NCBI GenBank assembly: GCA_965232895.1 | Contig: OZ247430.1 | Span: 682,001 to 746,000 of the forward strand | Length of the DNA: 64,000 bases | Direction: 5' to 3' | Source: Bin87 sp965232895 | GTDB taxonomy: Bacteria; Chloroflexota; Dehalococcoidia; Lucifugimonadales; UBA3495 | In this document: positions 34,083-42,531 of the stretch, piece by piece | How positions within the stretch are numbered: position 1 is the first letter of the stretch | How the letters are laid out: every line of letters starts with the position of its first letter | Translations under genes and position numbers: made by a program | Notes under the pieces: generated by a model | What the model saw: the letters and a program-made list of their open reading frames with translations, nothing else | The model's database searches: none | What the model was told of the DNA's origin: nothing

Positions 34083-35273
34083 ATGCCCAGCAAGAAAATC
34101 GTCCTCGCCTACTCCGGCGGCCTCGATACCTCCGTCGCCGTGCCCTGGCTCAAGGAAAACTACGACGCCGAAGTCATCACCTGCACCATCGACCTGGGCA
34201 TGGTGGACCTGGAGACCATACGTCAGCGCGCCTACGCCGTGGGCGCATCCGAGGCGATCACCGTTGATGGCCGCGAGACACTGGTGGAGGAGTTCCTCTG
34301 GCCCGCCCTCCGCGCCGGCGCCATCTACGAGGGCCAGTATCCCCTGGCCACCGCGCTGGGCCGCCCGCTCATCGCCCGCTACCTGTCCGACGTGGCGCGG
34401 GAGCACGACGCCGACGCCGTGGCCCACGGCTGCACCGGCAAGGGCAACGACCAGGTGCGCATCGAGGTCGGCGTGTCCGCGCTCGCCCCCGGCGTGGAGC
34501 TCATTGCCCCCATCCGCGAGTGGGGCATGAACCGCGAGGACGAGGTGCTCTACGCCCGCGACCGCAACCTGCCCATCGCGCCCTCCAACAACAAGTACAG
34601 CACCGACGAGAACCTCTGGGGCCGCAGCGCCGAGGCCGGCGAGCTCGAGGACCCCTGGGTCGAACCACCCGAGGACGCCTTCGAGTGGACGGTCAGTCCC
34701 GCCGCCGCGCCGGACGCACCGGCCTACGTGGAAATCCGTTTCGAGGAAGGCATCCCCGCCGCCGTCGACGGCGAGAGTATGGCCGGCGTCGCCATGATCA
34801 GCCACCTCAACACCCTGGCCGGCGCTCACGGCATCGGGCGCATCGACCACGTGGAGAACCGCCTGGTCGGCATCAAGAGCCGTGAGGTCTACGAGTCGCC
34901 CGCCGCCGTGCTGCTGCATGCCGCCCACCGCGCCCTGGAGACCATGACCCTGTCGCGCGAGCAGAGCCGCTTCAAGGAGCGCATCGCCCAGGAGTACTCC
35001 GAGCTGGTCTACAACGGTCTGTGGTACACCGCCCACCGCCGCGACCTGGACGCCTACGTGAATAGCACCCAGCGCCACGTCACCGGCGACGTGCGCGTCC
35101 GCCTGCACAAGGGTTCCTGCGTGGTCGTCGGACGCACCGCCGACCGCCCGCTGTACAACTACGGCCTGGCCACCTATGACCGCGCCGACGAGTTCGACCA
35201 CACCGCCGCCAAGGGCTTCATAGATATCTACGGCCTGCCGGTCAGGACGCAGCGCCGCCAGCAGGGAGATTAG
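34083..35273 (+). CDS. argG: argininosuccinate synthase
   Basis: A 396-residue enzyme joining citrulline and aspartate with ATP in arginine synthesis. AYSGGLDTS (ATP pyrophosphatase loop), HGCTGKGNDQVRIE, EWGMNREDEVLYAR, and KYSTDENLWGRS are diagnostic. Length is standard. An AGGAG lies about ten bases before the ATG. argD is 3 kb downstream on the other strand. Confidence 0.97.
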   Translation: MPSKKIVLAYSGGLDTSVAVPWLKENYDAEVITCTIDLGMVDLETIRQRAYAVGASEAITVDGRETLVEEFLWPALRAGAIYEGQYPLATALGRPLIARYLSDVAREHDADAVAHGCTGKGNDQVRIEVGVSALAPGVELIAPIREWGMNREDEVLYARDRNLPIAPSNNKYSTDENLWGRSAEAGELEDPWVEPPEDAFEWTVSPAAAPDAPAYVEIRFEEGIPAAVDGESMAGVAMISHLNTLAGAHGIGRIDHVENRLVGIKSREVYESPAAVLLHAAHRALETMTLSREQSRFKERIAQEYSELVYNGLWYTAHRRDLDAYVNSTQRHVTGDVRVRLHKGSCVVVGRTADRPLYNYGLATYDRADEFDHTAAKGFIDIYGLPVRTQRRQQGD

Positions 35274-35281
35274 TTGGCAGG

Positions 35282-36115
35282 CTACTCCAGCCCCACCCGC
35301 CGCAGTGTGTACGCGTCCCCTGCCATAATCTCCTCAATCCTCGGCGGGAGGGCGCGAAAGTCATCGGTCGCCGCCGAGATCAGCCGGCCGGTCAGCGCCC
35401 CGCTGTCCTCCGATGCCAGCCACACCGCAAGCTCGGCGCACTCGTCGATGGACGCGCCGCCGCCCGACGTCACCCGCAGCCCCAGCTGGTGGATGAAATC
35501 CGCGCTGGCCGCGGCGGCCTGCTCGGTCATCTTGTCCCACATGCTGGTGTGAACCGAGCCCGGCCCCAGCGCGTTCACCGTAATCCCCTTGCCGTCCAGT
35601 TCTTGGGCCAGCACCTCGGTGAGGCGCACCACTGCGGCCTTGCTGGAGCAGTAGGCCGACACGTTGCTCCACGCGTTGGTCGCGCCCGCGCCCGACAGGT
35701 TGATGATCTTGCCGCCGGCCTGCTCCAGCATCATGGGGATGACGGCCCGGCACACCAAGAAGGTACCGGTGAGGTTGACGTTGATGGTGTTCACCCAGTC
35801 GGCGATGTCGTTGCCCTGCAGTGGGCCCACCGGCCCGGACATACCGGCGTTGTTGATCAGCACGTCGATGCGCCCGAACCGCTCCGCCACCAGGCGCGCC
35901 AGCCGCTCCGTGTCCTCCTGGCTGGTGACGTCGGTAGGAACGGCAATCGCCTCGGCGCCCAGCTCGGAGACGACGCCTACAGCATCCGCCAGCTCCGCTT
36001 CGCTGCGCGCGGCCAGCGCCAGTTTCGCCCCCTCGCGGGCGTAGGCCAGCGCGATGGCCCGCCCAATGCCGCGCCCCGCACCCGTAATCACTGCAACCCG
36101 ACCATCCAGTTTCAT
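35282..36115 (-). CDS. SDR-family oxidoreductase
   Basis: A 277-residue classical short-chain dehydrogenase: VAVITGAGRGIG cofactor loop, INNAG, the active-site YCSSK and catalytic Ser in SGAGATN. ATG 36115 begins MKLDGRVAVITG, with AGAGG upstream; the longer frame crosses a repeat. Substrate unknown. Confidence 0.9.
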   Translation of the reverse strand: MKLDGRVAVITGAGRGIGRAIALAYAREGAKLALAARSEAELADAVGVVSELGAEAIAVPTDVTSQEDTERLARLVAERFGRIDVLINNAGMSGPVGPLQGNDIADWVNTINVNLTGTFLVCRAVIPMMLEQAGGKIINLSGAGATNAWSNVSAYCSSKAAVVRLTEVLAQELDGKGITVNALGPGSVHTSMWDKMTEQAAAASADFIHQLGLRVTSGGGASIDECAELAVWLASEDSGALTGRLISAATDDFRALPPRIEEIMAGDAYTLRRVGLE

Positions 36116-36167
36116 TTCAAAACCTCTTGGGAGTCCCGGCAAACGTGTGTCGGCAGTTCGAAAATTA

Positions 36168-36202
36168 TCTCGTCGTTCCTGCGTAAGCAGGAACCCAGAA
36201 AA
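36168..36202. repeat. half of a core-C palindrome
   Basis: CGTCGTTCCTGCGTAAGCAG plus GAACCCAG, matching one arm of core C without its partner. Confidence 0.6.
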
Positions 36203-36293
36203 GCCACTGCGACCAAAATGCTGATCCGGCCTTGTACCTGCCGACCAGTTCGATGACATTGCTGCCGGCAGGGCGAGTATCTAGTCGATCCGA

Positions 36294-36506
36294 TCATCCC
36301 CGAAACGCCACGCACTGGCTAATATCGGCAGCTGTCAGCTCGGGGTAGTCGCTCACGATCTCATCGACGGCACACCCATTTCGCAAAAGTTTGAGTACAA
36401 ACTCAACCGTGATTCTGGTACCGCGCACTCGAGGCTTCCCCAGGCATATAGCCGGGTCGGTTACGATGCGGTCGAACGTCATGTCTTCGTGTTCCGTTTC
36501 TACCAT
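36294..36506 (-). CDS. DUF433 antitoxin-like protein
   Basis: A 70-residue DUF433 protein: RIVTDPAICLGKPRVRGTRI, then VEFVLKLLRNGCAVDEIVSD and YPELTAADISQCVAF, the typical HTH-like fold of this family, often paired with PIN toxins. The start overlaps the vapC stop (TGATG), so it was the third gene of a vapB-vapC-DUF433 operon. ATG 36506 or GTG 36509. Confidence 0.85.
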   Translation of the reverse strand: MVETEHEDMTFDRIVTDPAICLGKPRVRGTRITVEFVLKLLRNGCAVDEIVSDYPELTAADISQCVAFRG

Positions 36507-36697
36507 CACACCGCCGGCGTAAGGTCCGTCTGTGCAAAGTCATTACCCTTGAACAGCAGCGGCAGATTGCGAACCGATGCAAGTGCGTAAGCAAACGTGT
36601 CGCCAAAGTTCAGCCCGGCGGGATGCCGGCCTTTGCCGTAACGTAGGTTGGCTTCGCCGGCTACCAATGCTTGCTCGTAGTCCAGCGGTACGAACCT

Positions 36698-37607
36698 TTG
36701 GTGCTAGTTTGAGTTAGTTTTGAAAATGCCATGAGGTTCCCATATGCTGTGAGTTGACAATCCTCCACAGCAGGGAACCCCATGAACATCACCGATTTTA
36801 TCACCGAACTCTACTGTAAGGTTGACGACGCCCTCCCGGGGATAGCGCCGCATCCGCAAGCCCGGCTCTCCATAAGCGAACTGGTTACCATCGGCGTCCT
36901 CCACGCCATCAAGAACGTCAAGCAGCGTCCCTTCTACCATTGGCTCAAGGATAACTATGGACACCTCTTCCCCAAACTTCCCGAACGCACCCGCCTCTTC
37001 CGCCGCCTGGAAGCCCAGGCCTGTTGGACCGGCTACTTCCTGGCCCAGCCCACCATCCTGGGCGTGGCCGACAGCTACGGCATCGAACTGGGACATCCGG
37101 TGCGTTCCGGACGGAACCTCCACCAGGTGGGCCGGAAAGGCAAGTCCAATCACCGCTGGATTGTGGGCGGCAAACTCTGCATCGTCCTCAACCAACTGGG
37201 CCAGATCGCCGCTTGGGACTGCGCCACGGCCAATACTCACGACCAACGTTTCCTGCCTTTGCTGGCAGGCTACGACGGGCAGATGATTGTCCTGGCCGAC
37301 ACTGGGTTTCACCGGGCCAAGAGCCCGCCCCTGGCTTGAACAGGGGGCGATCCGGCCAACGTGAAAATCTGTCGCCGCGGCCAGTGGAACGTGCGCATGA
37401 TCGTGGAAACCACCTTCTCCATGATGACTGCGGTGTGGGGCAGCAAACAGATGCGGCATATCACCTGGCGCGGGTTTGAAGCGCACTTGAGCTACCTGAT
37501 GGCTGCCTTCAACCTACTGTCGCAGTGGGATGGGTTGGAACCGGACGAAAACGGACGCGTCCATCGCTCTATTGCTCAATTCATCCTCTGATATTAACTA
37601 GCACCAA
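36698..37607 (+). mobile_element. complete insertion sequence, copy 2 (910 bp)
   Basis: Perfect 12-bp terminal inverted repeats TTGGTGCTAGTT / AACTAGCACCAA. One transposase frame with an in-frame UGA. It is inserted in vapC in the opposite orientation to that gene. A diverged copy lies at 4741-5580. Confidence 0.92.
36782..37591 (+). CDS. DDE transposase with in-frame UGA
   Basis: Same 810-base organisation as copy 1: TGA at 37337-37339, with GVADSYG and LADTGFH before it and IVETTFS after it in the same frame. ATG start with AGGGAA upstream. CCCCTG (37328-37333) and CAGGGG (37341-37346) form a hairpin whose loop contains the UGA. Protein identity to copy 1 is roughly three to four in five by eye, so the stop has outlived considerable divergence. 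Confidence 0.85.
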
Positions 37608-37814
37608 TGGTTACGACCTCGATATCGGGCCCTTGCAACAATCTGATTGCCCTGCGGTGTACGTCTTCACCTTTGCCTGACGCTACTATCAGTAGTTCCA
37701 CCATAGTAGCGGCTGACACTATTACTTCTCCATCCCGTTCGATAGCTTGTGAAAAAGCCTCGGCATCTGGTTCGTCAGTTATCACAGCGATCAGAGCCGA
37801 TGTGTCGGCCGCCA

Positions 37815-38111
37815 TCATTTGGGCAACCCATTCTCATCATAGAGCTCTTCTTGCCATACCCGCGATTCCGGGTTGGCGGGATCATATGGGTGTGTTTCGC
37901 GATATTTGCGAGCCCCCTCGCGTATATCCGCCCAGAAGGCGGAGCTTTCTTCCTTGGACCGCTGCGGGCGTGGCGGTGGCAAGCTATCCTCCAGGGTTTT
38001 CAGCGCCCGGTGCAATATCTGTTCCCGGGCGTTGGGACCGTGGTAGTGCAGCCGCTTGGCCATCTCGGTGATGCGCGCCTCCAGATCCGGTTGTGCTGGC
38101 GGAACAGTCAT
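37815..38111 (-). CDS. vapB: VapB-like antitoxin
   Basis: A 98-residue protein with LEARITEMAKRLHYHGPN and AREQILHRALKTLE, typical of the VapB/Rv0623-like antitoxin family (N-terminal DNA-binding, C-terminal toxin-binding region rich in Pro and charged residues). It is the first gene of the operon and overlaps vapC. With vapC broken, it may persist as an orphan repressor. Confidence 0.85.
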   Translation of the reverse strand: MTVPPAQPDLEARITEMAKRLHYHGPNAREQILHRALKTLEDSLPPPRPQRSKEESSAFWADIREGARKYRETHPYDPANPESRVWQEELYDENGLPK

Positions 38112-38144
38112 AAAACAAACCCCATAAACATCATTCTAATGCAC

Positions 38145-38180
38145 ACGCCGGCGGCATCCCCGCAGGAGCGCCGCCGGCGT
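38145..38180. terminator. hairpin between argD and vapB
   Basis: ACGCCGGCGGC and GCCGCCGGCGT, 11-bp perfect stem with a 14-base loop, between the 3' end of argD and the 5' side of vapB (both minus strand). No U-run. Confidence 0.45.
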
Positions 38181-38218
38181 CTACCCTATCCCCGTTGCCT
38201 GGCTACATGTTGACTGGG

Positions 38219-39409
38219 CTACACGTTGCCCAAAGCCTCGCTCAGCCGGTTCACGCCCTCGTCGATCTCGTCCTCGGTGATGTTCAGGGCGGGCATGATG
38301 CGGACCGCGTTGGGACGCACGCCGTTCAGCAGCACGCCCGCCGCCTCCGCCGCGTCCATCACCGCCGGCATGATGTCGCTGTCGAACTGAACGGCGGCCA
38401 GCAGGCCCTTGCACCGGATCTCCTCGACGAACCCGTACCGCGCCTTCAGCCCGTTGAGCTTGTCGCTGAGCACGACCTCCATGCGCTTCACGTTGCCCAG
38501 GACGTCGTTCTCCAGCATGTAGCGTGTGCCGGCCGCGGCCGCCGCGGTGGTCAGCGCGTTGCCGCCGAAGGTGCTGCCGTGGTCGCCGTAGGTCAGCGCC
38601 ATGGCAGACTCCTTGGACAGGAACGCCCCGATGGGCACGCCGAAGCCGAGTCCCTTGGCCAGGATCATCACATCGGGCTCAACGTCATATTCCTGATGGC
38701 CGAACAGGCTGCCCAGTCGGCCCATGCCGGTCTGGACCTCGTCCAGGATCAGCAGGATGTCGTTCTCGTCGCACCAGGCCCGCAGCCGCTGGAAATAGTC
38801 CGCGTCGGGGATGTTCACCCCGCCCTCGCCCTGCACTGGCTCGACCATCACGGCCACGGTGTTCTCGGTGGTGGCGTTCATCACTGCCTCCACGTCGTTG
38901 AAGTCCACGTAGGTGAACCCCTCGGGGATGGGCTCGAAGAGCTCGTGGTAGTGCGGCTGGCCCGTGGCGGCCACGGCGTTCATCGTCCGCCCGTGGAAGG
39001 AGTTGAACGCGGTGATGACCTCGTAGGCGCCGTCCTTGTGCAGCTTGCCGTAGCGGCGGGCCAGCTTGAGGGCGCCCTCCACGGCCTCGGCTCCGCTGTT
39101 GCAGAAGAAGACCCGGTCCATGCACGAGTTCTCGATGAGCATCTCGGCGATGTCCAGTTGCGGCAGGGTGTAGAACTGGTTGGACGTCTGGATCAGCGTG
39201 GCCGCCTGCTGGGCGATGGCGTCCACCACCACCGGCGGGCAGTGCCCCAGGTTGTCCACGGCCCAGCCGGCCACGAAGTCAATGTACTCCTTGCCGTCGG
39301 CGTCCCACACTCGAGAGCCCTCGCCCCGCACGATGACCACGGGCCGTCGGCGCACGGTCTGGGCATAGTACTTCTGCTCGATGGCAATGTATTCAGCGTT
39401 GCTGGGCAT
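38219..39409 (-). CDS. argD: acetylornithine/class III aminotransferase
   Basis: A 396-residue PLP enzyme. NSGAEAVEGALKLARRY, FHGRTMNAVAATGQ, VEPVQGEGGVN, LILDEVQTGMGR, and the PLP lysine in ILAKGLGFGVPIGAF are those of ArgD-type class III aminotransferases. ATG 39409 (MPSNAEY) fits family length. Function in arginine synthesis is likely given argG nearby, but other omega-aminotransferases are possible. Confidence 0.85.
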   Translation of the reverse strand: MPSNAEYIAIEQKYYAQTVRRRPVVIVRGEGSRVWDADGKEYIDFVAGWAVDNLGHCPPVVVDAIAQQAATLIQTSNQFYTLPQLDIAEMLIENSCMDRVFFCNSGAEAVEGALKLARRYGKLHKDGAYEVITAFNSFHGRTMNAVAATGQPHYHELFEPIPEGFTYVDFNDVEAVMNATTENTVAVMVEPVQGEGGVNIPDADYFQRLRAWCDENDILLILDEVQTGMGRLGSLFGHQEYDVEPDVMILAKGLGFGVPIGAFLSKESAMALTYGDHGSTFGGNALTTAAAAAGTRYMLENDVLGNVKRMEVVLSDKLNGLKARYGFVEEIRCKGLLAAVQFDSDIMPAVMDAAEAAGVLLNGVRPNAVRIMPALNITEDEIDEGVNRLSEALGNV

Positions 39410-39604
39410 GACAAATCCGCTCCCTGTGAGTGTGTTGATAAACGCCGCCAAACACGCCGGCGCAAGGGCCATTATACAGCGATGGGCGCGGGGGATGGGT
39501 TGCGCTATACGCCGGTGTCATCGCGAGCGCAGCGTGGCAATATCGGAACTAAAGCAGCCACTCTTCGAGGTCCCAGGCCATCGTGGGATTGGTATCCCTT
39601 CATC

Positions 39605-39850
39605 CGCGCGTAATCAGGTTGCGGTTGGGAAACGTCAGAATCAGGATAGGAGTCACGAACTTGAGCATAAAATTGCGCCTGTGATCCAGACGATCCAAGC
39701 ACGAAATCGCTCCCAACTGCGTAAGTCCTATCAGGATTTTCAAGATTTGAGGATTATCAGGATTGGAACCGTTTCGCAATGAATATCTCCCAATCCCGTC
39801 CAATCCCAAAATCCCGTAAATCCTGTTTCTGACGATCCACGAAACCGCGC
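39605..39850. repeat. core-B element interrupted by a short C-MITE
   Basis: GCGTAATCAGGTTGCGG left end, GTCAGAATCAGGA, an 84-bp MITE, then TCAGGATTTTCAAGATTTGA through CCTGTTTCTGACGA. Third case with an insertion at the same point of core B. Solitary part of a core-A-like sequence (ATCGCGAGCGCAGCGTGGCA) lies at 39519-39538. Nothing else is seen in 39410-39949. Confidence 0.8.
39647..39730. mobile_element. C-MITE copy 3, short form (84 bp)
   Basis: Ends TAGGAGTCACGAACTTG / CAACTGCGTAAGTCCTA, flanked by perfect TCAGGA duplications (39641-39646, 39731-39736). It lacks the core-C palindromes present in the 163-bp copies. Confidence 0.8.
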
Positions 39851-39949
39851 GTCCCACCCCATGCCTGCAACCCCAAAGTTGCATCCCCCAACGCCCGTCC
39901 TGAAAAGCCAGTCGGCGCTCTTGGAGGGCCCACCCACTGAGGTCTAGCT

Positions 39950-40300
39950 CTACAGCAGCGGCTCCACCTTATCCAAAAATCGCCCCACGTCATCCAGGTT
40001 GCCCTGCACGTTTTGGGCGGTGTCCCAGTTTTCGTAGAAGTTGACGTGCAGGCTGTTGGCGACGGCGAAAAGGCGGCGGATGTCCTCGTCCCCAGTTTCG
40101 GCGACCAGGCGCGATACCGCTTCGAAAAGTGCGGCGTGGTTTCGATGTGTCCAGCCGCGCTGCTCGGCCATCGCCTTTATCATCTGTGCGGCCGCGCCCC
40201 AACCCTTTTCGGACGCCTGGCGCGCGTCCCCTTGGACCAGTTCCTCCCGGCCCTGCTGCAAAAGCTCCCGGCTAGCCGTCCTATATCCCTGAGAAACCAT
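39950..40300 (-). CDS. PaREP1/HEPN-like protein
   Basis: A 116-residue helical protein: SRELLQQGREELVQGDARQA, GWGAAAQMIKAMAEQRGW, and a late LFAVANSLHVNFYEN helix, as in the PaREP1/HEPN-like family. It equals one unit of the duplicated protein at 9914-10639. AGAGGT precedes the ATG. Function unknown. Confidence 0.7.
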   Translation of the reverse strand: MVSQGYRTASRELLQQGREELVQGDARQASEKGWGAAAQMIKAMAEQRGWTHRNHAALFEAVSRLVAETGDEDIRRLFAVANSLHVNFYENWDTAQNVQGNLDDVGRFLDKVEPLL

Positions 40301-40504
40301 ATATTTGTTACCTCTACCTTGCTATCACACTGATGATACGGTAGGCCAGCATTCGTGGAGTGTCAATCGGCGCCGTCACTCGGGCGGTTTGCTCCTCCTG
40401 AGGCCATCATCACACACACCGGCAGGTCAAGTTTCAACCCAATGCTGTCCGCCGCGGAGCCGAGACCGTCAACAAGGCAATCGCATTTTGAACGGTTGCC
40501 TCCC

Positions 40505-40610
40505 GTCATTCCCGCGAAAGCGGGAATCCAGTGGTCGAAATGACAAGCCTCGTCGACGATGAATGCTCTTTATGATCAATGGACTCCGGCTTTCGCCGGA
40601 GTGACGGGTG
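40505..40610. repeat. core-C palindromes
   Basis: GTCATTCCCGCGAAAGCGGG plus AATCCAGTGG and, 60 bases on, GGACTCCGGCTTTCGCCGGA plus GTGACGG. Lies in the gap 40301-40653, which otherwise shows no gene. Confidence 0.7.
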
Positions 40611-40653
40611 TGGATTTTTGAAATGCGATTGCCCTGAGACCGTCACTCCGCAG

Positions 40654-40683
40654 TTGCATCCCCCATCCTCCGCGCCCTATAAT
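40654..40683 (+). promoter_or_regulatory. promoter for PHP gene
   Basis: TTGCAT, 18-base spacer, perfect TATAAT; 57 bases before the TTG start at 40741. Confidence 0.55.
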
Positions 40684-40740
40684 CGCCTGTTGGCGGTCTT
40701 GGAGGGGTTATCCATTGCATTGGGCCGCTGGAGGCTTTCC

Positions 40741-41403
40741 TTGACCTATCTCGACCTGCATTGCCACTCCGTGGCGTCCGACGACTCCCGCGCCACCGTC
40801 GAGCAGTACCTCAAGTTCATCCAGGTGCACCGCAAGAAGGGCTACACCATCGACGGCATCGTCCTCACCGAGCACCGCCAGTTCAACTTCGACGTCGACT
40901 ACTCCCAGCTCGCCGCCGAGTACGGCGTCATCGTGCTCAAGGGCGCCGAGCTGGACACCTGCTTCGGGCACATGCTGGTCTATAACATCACCCCCGGCCT
41001 GGCGAAGGACGTCGACTTCGGCGACGTCAAGATGGATGGTCGCGAGCTCATCAAGGCCGCCCGCCACCACGGCGGCTACGTCGTGCCCGCCCACCCGGGC
41101 CGCTTCGGCATCGGCCTGGTGGAGTACATGGAGCAGGGCGAGGTCTTCGAGGACGTGTCCATCGTGGAGCGGGTCAACGCCGGCAGCAAGCCCGAGGAGA
41201 ACGAGCGGGCCGAGGATCTCTGCCAGCGCACGGGCTACCTGGGCACCGCCGGCAGCGACGCCCACCTGGCGAGCCACATCGCCCGCGCCGTCACCGAGTT
41301 CAAGGCCGACATCCGCACCGGGCCCGAGCTGGTCGACGCCCTCATCTCCGGCGAGTTCCGCCCCGTGTACGTCCAGGAAACCGCCGCCGCCCCCATCGCC
41401 TGA
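40741..41403 (+). CDS. PHP-domain metal-dependent phosphoesterase
   Basis: A 220-residue PHP protein. Metal ligands appear in order: DLHCHS, TEHRQFN, KGAELD, PAHPGRFG and GSDAHLA. The start is TTG 40741 with GGAGG six bases upstream; the longer ATG frame lies in repeats. Compact single-domain members hydrolyse phosphoesters such as nucleotides or histidinol phosphate; substrate unknown. Confidence 0.85.
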   Translation: MTYLDLHCHSVASDDSRATVEQYLKFIQVHRKKGYTIDGIVLTEHRQFNFDVDYSQLAAEYGVIVLKGAELDTCFGHMLVYNITPGLAKDVDFGDVKMDGRELIKAARHHGGYVVPAHPGRFGIGLVEYMEQGEVFEDVSIVERVNAGSKPEENERAEDLCQRTGYLGTAGSDAHLASHIARAVTEFKADIRTGPELVDALISGEFRPVYVQETAAAPIA

Positions 41404-41438
41404 CCGGCCCGCCCCGTCATTCACGCCCCACTCGACCC

Positions 41439-41536
41439 CGTCGTTCCTGCGAAAGCAGGAACCCAGAACCCCCACAACCGGCAACCACTGGCAGAGCAAA
41501 GATTTCCTGGATACCGGCGGAAGCCGGTATGACGGT
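41439..41536. repeat. core-C palindromes
   Basis: CGTCGTTCCTGCGAAAGCAG plus GAACCC and ATACCGGCGGAAGCCGGTAT, about 60 bases apart, in the gap between the PHP and MaoC genes. Confidence 0.7.
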
Positions 41537-41614
41537 TTTGCCACCGAATTGTCCCCTCTAATCTCAACAGTTACTAATAATTATTCGCCCCTGCCGCACC
41601 AAGGAGCGCACAGC

Positions 41615-42067
41615 ATGCCCACCCAGATCGACTACGAATACGACCACTCCCTGTACGGGGTCGAGCACGAGTCCGGCCCCTTCGACGTGACCCGGGAGAT
41701 TGTCGACATCTACACCCGCAGCATCGGCGATGATAACCCCATCTTCACCGACGGCGAGGCCGCCCGCGCTGCCGGCTACGCCGACCAGGTCGCGCCGCCC
41801 ACCCTGTGCGCCCTCTTCGAGCGCGGCGAGTTGCCCGACATCAAGCTCCAGTTCGGTCGCCGCCAGTTCCACGGCGGGCAGCGGGTCGAGCCCCGCGCGC
41901 CCATCGTCGTCGGCGACCGGCTCACCGCCTCGTCCCACCTGAAGGACGTCTACACCAAGACCGGCCGCTCCGGCACCATGGTCCACGTCGTGTGGGAGAC
42001 CACCTTCAGCAACCAGGATGGCGTGGTCGTCGCCGACGTGCAGCGCTCCCAGGTCGTTCGGGAGTGA
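41615..42067 (+). CDS. MaoC-like hotdog protein (first of pair)
   Basis: A 150-residue FAS1-DH/MaoC N-terminal-like hotdog protein: FDVTREIVDIYTRSIGDDNP, EAARAAGYADQVAPPT, VVGDRLTASSHLKDVYTKTG. The hydratase signature GDxNPxH is partly altered: GDDNPIF, with Phe in place of the catalytic His. AAGGAG precedes the ATG. Seven bases separate it from its partner; together they probably form a heterodimeric enoyl-CoA hydratase/dehydratase-like enzyme. Confidence 0.85.
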   Translation: MPTQIDYEYDHSLYGVEHESGPFDVTREIVDIYTRSIGDDNPIFTDGEAARAAGYADQVAPPTLCALFERGELPDIKLQFGRRQFHGGQRVEPRAPIVVGDRLTASSHLKDVYTKTGRSGTMVHVVWETTFSNQDGVVVADVQRSQVVRE

Positions 42068-42074
42068 TGTCAAG

Positions 42075-42515
42075 ATGAGCCAGGCAACCAAGCTTTACTT
42101 CGAGGACGTCGAGCTCGGCGACGAGATCGGCCCCGCCATCATCTCCGTCGCCCTCGACCAGGTGGTCGACTTCTGCTCCCTGTGGGGCAACCCCGCGCCC
42201 AACCGTTTCACCGACCAGGCTGAGGCCGAGAAGATCGGCCTGGACGGTCCCATCGTCCCCGGCATCATGACCATGGCCCTGGTGTCCCGCGTGGTCACCG
42301 ACTGGGCCGGCGCCGGCGTCGTCGCCGACCTCGACCTGGTCTTCCGTGGCACCGTCCCGCACAACCAGCCCCTGCACGTCGGCATTCAGGTCAGCGACAC
42401 CGAGCAGGACGACGACGGCAACCACGTCCAGTGCGACATCACCATGACCGGCCCCGTGCCGGACCGCCCCTACGTCATCGGCACCGCCCGACTGAACCTG
42501 CCGTCCCGCGCGTAA
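42075..42515 (+). CDS. MaoC-like hotdog protein (second of pair)
   Basis: A 146-residue MaoC-family hotdog protein: LYFEDVELGDEI, FCSLWGNPAPNRFTD, GPIVPGIMTMALVSR, LDLVFRGTVPHNQPL. The position of the catalytic Asp is Trp (LWGNP) and the His is replaced too, so neither subunit shows a full D...H pair. Start ATG 42075 with GGAG upstream. Confidence 0.85.
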   Translation: MSQATKLYFEDVELGDEIGPAIISVALDQVVDFCSLWGNPAPNRFTDQAEAEKIGLDGPIVPGIMTMALVSRVVTDWAGAGVVADLDLVFRGTVPHNQPLHVGIQVSDTEQDDDGNHVQCDITMTGPVPDRPYVIGTARLNLPSRA

Positions 42516-42531
42516 CCACGCCCTGGCTGGC

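Larger units (their letters stand above)
36506..37818 (-). pseudogene. vapC: vapC PIN toxin gene split by an IS
   Basis: The N-terminal part (37818-37608) reads MMAADTSALIAVITDEPDAE, later SAATMVELLIVAS. The C-terminal part (36697-36506) resumes with DYEQALVAGEANLRYGKGRH and NFGDTFAYAL, PLLFKGNDF. Together they give a normal PIN-domain VapC RNase with its acidic residues. The IS copy 2 lies between, so no full toxin can be made. Flanking GGTACGAACCT and GGTTACGACCT look like a decayed target duplication. The start overlaps the vapB stop (ATGA). Confidence 0.9.
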
